Positions 60,401-64,000 of a stretch of 64,000 bases of DNA are shown in pieces (position 1 is the first letter of the stretch; each line of letters opens with the position of its first letter). The translations under genes and the position numbers were made by a program. The notes beneath the pieces are model-generated. The model saw nothing but the letters and a program-made list of their open reading frames with translations. It did no database searches and was not told the DNA's origin. Source of the DNA: Lineus longissimus (taxonomy: Eukaryota; Nemertea; Pilidiophora; Heteronemertea; Lineidae); NCBI RefSeq assembly GCF_910592395.1, contig NC_088314.1, positions 16,899,998-16,963,997 on the forward strand, read 5' to 3'.

Positions 60401-61029
60401 ACTGGCGACCTCTCCAAACAGACTGCACTGCAAAGGTGCCATTTTTCATGCTGGTTTTTAGACGTTGAGATACCTCGAATGTTTGAAAAAGGTTTGGCTG
60501 AAAAACATGCAAAGTATACCATCAAGAATTAGTAAAGACTGAGAATGTGGAAGCCACACTATCAAAACAATTTTTTCAAGCACGAAGTTTTACATTCTGA
60601 CAATAGGGGGCTTTTACAAGATAATTAAGCTCTAAAAGCTTCATTTGGCTAAATGCAAGCAACTTTTAAGTAAATAGCCTCGAAGGCTAGTGCTACTGGC
60701 CTGCCGCTACTCAGCCCAGGTCTGCTTTGGCGGCTTCAGATTCAGACTAACCAACCATTACTGGTATATAAATATCCAACAAGGTGATTCGATCATCATG
60801 TGCATGTACATGATCATGATGAAAGCATTGCAAATACACAGGCAGCATAGGGTTAAATTTAAACCTTGTATTGTCATCTTTTAGAGACACCGATTGGATG
60901 TAAAATTAGTTATCTGGGTTCTTGATCATTAAAGTGAAATGCATAACAGGTATTACCGAAGAGAAAACGAGATTTAGTCCACTTTTGAACCACTTTTCTG
61001 CCAAAACATGAAGCCATGGAGGCTGCCAT
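57451..61029 (-). CDS. MRPL46: Mitochondrial ribosomal protein L46, 6 exons
   Basis: Minus-strand exons: 61029-60957, 60497-60290, 59657-59530, 58620-58478, 58202-58080 and 57606-57451. They sum to 831 nt and 276 aa (human 279) with every phase matching. The product is a Nudix-fold protein of the large mitoribosomal subunit. Diagnostic stretches are WHLCSAVCLERSPVLTPPMT and YSVLSDHELR in exon 2, TQFSYA-free charged ERAEKKKKGEDDD in exon 3, GEQTHWVFPQR in exon 4, LGNSPCGFLKYKYG in exon 5, and VFFFKAYHDSGDVKPA then HLWVTKAELKDYV in exon 6. Exon 1 encodes a short basic leader (MAASMASCFGRKVVQKWTKS) fitting a mitochondrial presequence. The start codon sits in a near-perfect TISU element. The gene is head-to-head with the PRR11-like gene and converges with EMC3. 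Confidence 0.95.
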
Positions 61030-61033
61030 CTTG
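61022..61033 (-). promoter_or_regulatory. TISU-like element at the MRPL46 start codon
   Basis: CAAGATGGCAGC spans the start codon. It matches the TISU consensus SAASATGGCGGC at 11 of 12 positions, a motif that combines YY1 binding and start selection with very short 5' UTRs, known from genes for mitochondrial proteins. Confidence 0.6.
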
Positions 61034-61506
61034 AATTTTCCCCACACGGTTGACTTGGAAAGCAACAAACCAACAACCAACAAAAAAATATCCAAATTTG
61101 AAAAAATTATGGGAAGTAAAAAGGCCAATATTTACGATTTAACACTAAAGCAACACGGTAAAACTTCACCAAATTTTGTGTATAGTTAGCAAAACATGTA
61201 TAGAACATTGTATGTGTAAAACGATAGCAACTTGCGGAGTCATTGGCTCAGTCCACCTGGTCGTCCTGGCTCGTCATGCTGGTGCCAGTGGTGTGAATGG
61301 GAATTATGTCCCCTGGAGAAATGTGTGGGAACTGAGGCGGTGGTCATGGCGAACATTAAATTTAATAGATACATCTACATAGGCTGGCCTACACAATTGT
61401 CCTGTTCATGACGTGGTACATCATACATTTATTTGTAATACAGTGCGGACACCAACAGAATATGACACTTGGTAATGACGGTTTGAGAAGTCTCACGCGG
61501 AATGGA

Positions 61507-61640
61507 TATGACCTACAAAGCCTCCCCTTCAAAGAATACACTGCGTTGTGCTCAACTGCAAATGTTATTCACAGCATAATTAATTGCAGTTGAGTGCAAC
61601 GCAGTGTTTTCTTTGAAGGAGATAGGCTTTATAGGTCATA
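61507..61640. mobile_element. Foldback hairpin between MRPL46 and the PRR11-like exons
   Basis: The left arm TATGACCTACAAAGCCTCCC continues to CACTGCGTTGTGCTCAACTG. The inverse arm ends TTTATAGGTCATA. Arms are about 56 bp and the loop about 20 bp. Confidence 0.8.
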
Positions 61641-61740
61641 ACCGTTTTCAGAGGCGGATAAACTCGTGCCTCCTTTCCAGTGACTGGCGTTTGACCTACG
61701 TGTAGGCTTCCTTATGAAAAAAGTTTAATTTACTTTTCAG

Positions 61741-63718
61741 ATGTTTATGCTTGGCAGAAAGATGTGCCCCCTAAAGTTAAGGAGAAAGTGCTGGAAGACA
61801 GACGGAAGGAACTTTTGGATCTGATGCCTGCCATACCTGATCCTTGTAAGAATGCTTCGGTCGCCTTGGGAGTGTAGGCAGGGGGTGTCCTAGATTTTGA
61901 GCAGAGGGGGGTCTGGCCCCTAATAAAAATGAACAATCCCGAGGGGTGATTCAATTGAAAATTTTGGTAATTTGGAATGCCGAATTGCGAAGGCATCATT
62001 TCTCAGCACTTCAACCATACATGCCATAAGAAAACAGCTTTTCCGGTACAAAATCTATACTTTGCCCTGGACACACACCAGATAGGCTCTTATGTTTAAT
62101 AAAATTTCAAATAAGTCCTTATTTTCTTCAAAATCAGTTTCTAATTTTAAATCATTTTTCTCCAGGTGAAGAAACAAGCTGTGATTTAATCAAGGAATGG
62201 ATCACTTTGGTTGAGGAAAGAAATAATTTGCTCCAGCAAAGAATGATTGAGGTGAGATAATTGTTTTGGTAAAGTTGTGCAAATCATACTCATTATGTTT
62301 AATCTGGGCAGATTTACAGTGGTGTGGCGCAATGCTGCAACGAGGGGACACATCGCATTCAGTGCTTATTCTGGGCGTGACTGGAGTGGAACAGCGCCAT
62401 GCTGCCACTAGGCCTAGGGGACACATTATAGTGCTCATTCCGGGCATATTAAGAGTGGTGCAGCGCCATGCTGCCACTAGGGGACACATAATAGTGCTCA
62501 TTCCGGGCATATTAAGAGTGGTGCCGCGCCATGCTGCCACTAGGGGACACATTATAGTGCTCATTCCGGGCATATTAAGAGTGGTGCAGCGCCATGCTGC
62601 AACTAGGGGACACATTATAGTGCTCATTCCGGGCATATTAAGAGTGGTGCAGTGCCATGCTGCCACTAGGGGACACATTATAGTGCTCATTCCGGGCATA
62701 TTAAGAGTGGTGCAGCGCCATGCTGCCACTAGGGGACACATTATAGTGCTCATTCCGGGCATATTAAGAGTGGTGCAGTGCCATGCTGCCACTAGGGGAC
62801 ACATTATAGTGCTCATTCCGGGCATATTAAGAGTGGTGCAGTGCCATGCTGCCACTAGGGGACACATTATAGTGCTCATTCTGGGCATCATGCTGCCGGT
62901 AGGGGAAACCACACTAGGGAACTCCTCTGCTGAAATACTAGGACATTGGATGCTATTAGCTTATTGCGTGTTTTTCATTTCAGGAAGATCAAAGGCAATT
63001 TGATGAGCACATCAAAGAACTCTATGGATTATTACAGAAGATAGGAAGCCTTGACAAGTCTATTGGACATTCCCTGCGGCAGAATCTAGCATCTGCATTC
63101 AAGTGTGTCAAGGAATACTGCCAGGAAAAAGATTTGAAATTAGAGAACACGAAATCGCTAGAAAGGGGAAATACAACAGCTGTCCAAGTGGTCATCCCCC
63201 TTCCTACTGCCGCTCCAGTGGTACCAGCCCTTTCACTGGTACCAGTTCCTCCACCGGTACCAGTGATCGGTGCAGTAACTGTCCCTCCAGTTCTTCCAGT
63301 GGCTATCACCGAACCGATATCACAAGATGCATTCATCCCAAAGTCATCGCTGTCAGAAAAGAAAAAATCGAGTCGGTCTCGTGTTGGTCGTAAATCAATG
63401 AGGTTGAACAGAAGTGGTCTTGTGACGGAAAGACCTGACACCCCTCGACCGAAAATGGGTGTTAAAGAAACACCGCATCAGGAATTCAAGGTGGATTTAC
63501 GTGCAAGGTTGTCGACTGGGCGGAGGAGTCTACGTGTAACGCCAGTCGTACGATCACCAGGAGGCACTCCTGCCAAAAGGGCGCGCCGACTGTCCCCCAC
63601 TAATCCAGCAGATCTTATGACAATGGCTTTACGTCGGAAATTCAAACGAGCATTATTGTACAGTCCTAACAGGAGTATGGATACCTCTGATAATTCAGCT
63701 AACATTAGTATCGACTGA
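61741..63718 (+). CDS. PRR11-like proline-rich protein, 3' three exons (5' end not found)
   Basis: Supported exons are 61741-61845, 62166-62251 and 62984-63718, phase-consistent, ending at TGA 63716-63718. The first needs one base from an upstream exon that I could not place. The N-terminal part is helical and charged (WQKDVPPKVKEKVLEDRRKE; LIKEWITLVEERNNLL; KELYGLLQKIGSLDKSIGHS). It is followed by a V/P-rich linker (LVPVPPPVPVIGAVTVPPVL) and a basic SR-rich tail. The C-terminus has RSPGGTP followed about 16 residues later by LMTMALRRKFKRA. From memory, vertebrate PRR11 ends with RSPGGTP and an MTQALRRKF helix, and MTFR proteins have a weaker version. PRR11 is a cell-cycle and mitosis-linked protein; the role here is inferred. 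The helix LIKEWITLVEERN also faintly resembles the last helix of a bMERB domain. The 62.3-62.9 kb intron carries a 63-bp minisatellite. Confidence 0.6.
62312..62895. repeat. 63-bp minisatellite in the PRR11-like intron
   Basis: About nine units of GTGGTGCAGCGCCATGCTGC, CACTAGGGGACACATTATAG and TGCTCATTCCGGGCATATTA. The period is divisible by three, so frames over 230 codons stay open on both strands without being genes. Confidence 0.92.
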
Positions 63719-63887
63719 GGTAATGTTGATGAAGTAATGTGAGGTGTTGGACAAGTTGAACTACTAACCCAAAAACCCAGGGTCGTGTTAGGATTAGCCA
63801 CAGAGATTTTAGTGAAATTAATTGGTACTTATTCCTTTGACAAAGATCCAGTAAAATAACATCTATTTTCAGTTTGTGTTTTTTCTG

Positions 63888-63893
63888 AATAAA
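63888..63893 (+). terminator. PRR11-like poly(A) signal
   Basis: AATAAA 170 bp after the TGA stop, followed by T-rich sequence. Confidence 0.6.
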
Positions 63894-64000
63894 ATATCAA
63901 AGAATATCAATTTTGTTCTAGTATTTGATTTTTCTCAAGTACAAAATCAAATTGCATGATCTGTAGGTATGCAAACAATGTGGTTATGTCAATCCTAAAG

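Noticed and set aside
61176-61382. Open frame MCIVSKTCIEHCMCKTIATC as first exon of the PRR11-like gene
   Set aside because: No donor that would supply the one-base phase needed at 61741 could be identified with confidence, and the peptide is not like the PRR11 start.
62202-63003. 236- and 245-codon open frames on opposite strands
   Set aside because: Both come from a 63-bp minisatellite with no internal stops. The real exons lie either side with proper splice sites.

Overview
This is animal nuclear DNA with intron-rich genes, GT-AG splice sites, AATAAA poly(A) signals and very many short transposon-like repeats. Frequent TACATGTA words, a tRNA-derived SINE with a TTA tail, ACG-repeat-tailed elements and dense foldback elements suggest a marine invertebrate (lophotrochozoan or invertebrate deuterostome). 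I cannot place it more exactly from sequence alone. I found no bacterial operon, CRISPR array or functional RNA gene.

Five conserved single-copy genes anchor the window. In order they are FAM185A (+, 12541-19179), UXT (-, 23309-29873), EMC3 (+, 31792-54120), MRPL46 (-, 57451-61029) and the 3' part of a PRR11-like gene (+, 61741-63718). For the first four I could follow every exon with consistent splice phase. This gives proteins of about 399, 160, 255 and 276 residues, close to the human lengths I recall. FAM185A and UXT converge, UXT and EMC3 diverge, EMC3 and MRPL46 converge, and MRPL46 and the PRR11-like gene diverge.

The 17.6-kb third intron of EMC3 holds three tandem antisense genes for 3CxxC-type zinc-finger proteins of the ZAR1/RTP kind. 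One has a C-terminal membrane anchor, one an acidic Asp/Tyr-rich tail, and one lacks a recognisable second exon. Because the EMC inserts multipass membrane proteins and RTPs escort some receptors, the nesting is worth a second look, although a functional link is only inference.

The rest is repeat-rich. A nearly identical 3.63-kb tandem duplication lies directly upstream of the FAM185A start codon. Minisatellites lie in FAM185A intron 3, downstream of FAM185A, in EMC3 intron 5, just after the EMC3 stop, and in the last intron of the PRR11-like gene. Foldback or terminal-inverted-repeat elements lie in most large introns. Two nested insertions have their empty sites preserved elsewhere in the window, so insertion order can be read directly. 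Bases 1-5280 and the spacers hold repeats but no gene that I can support.
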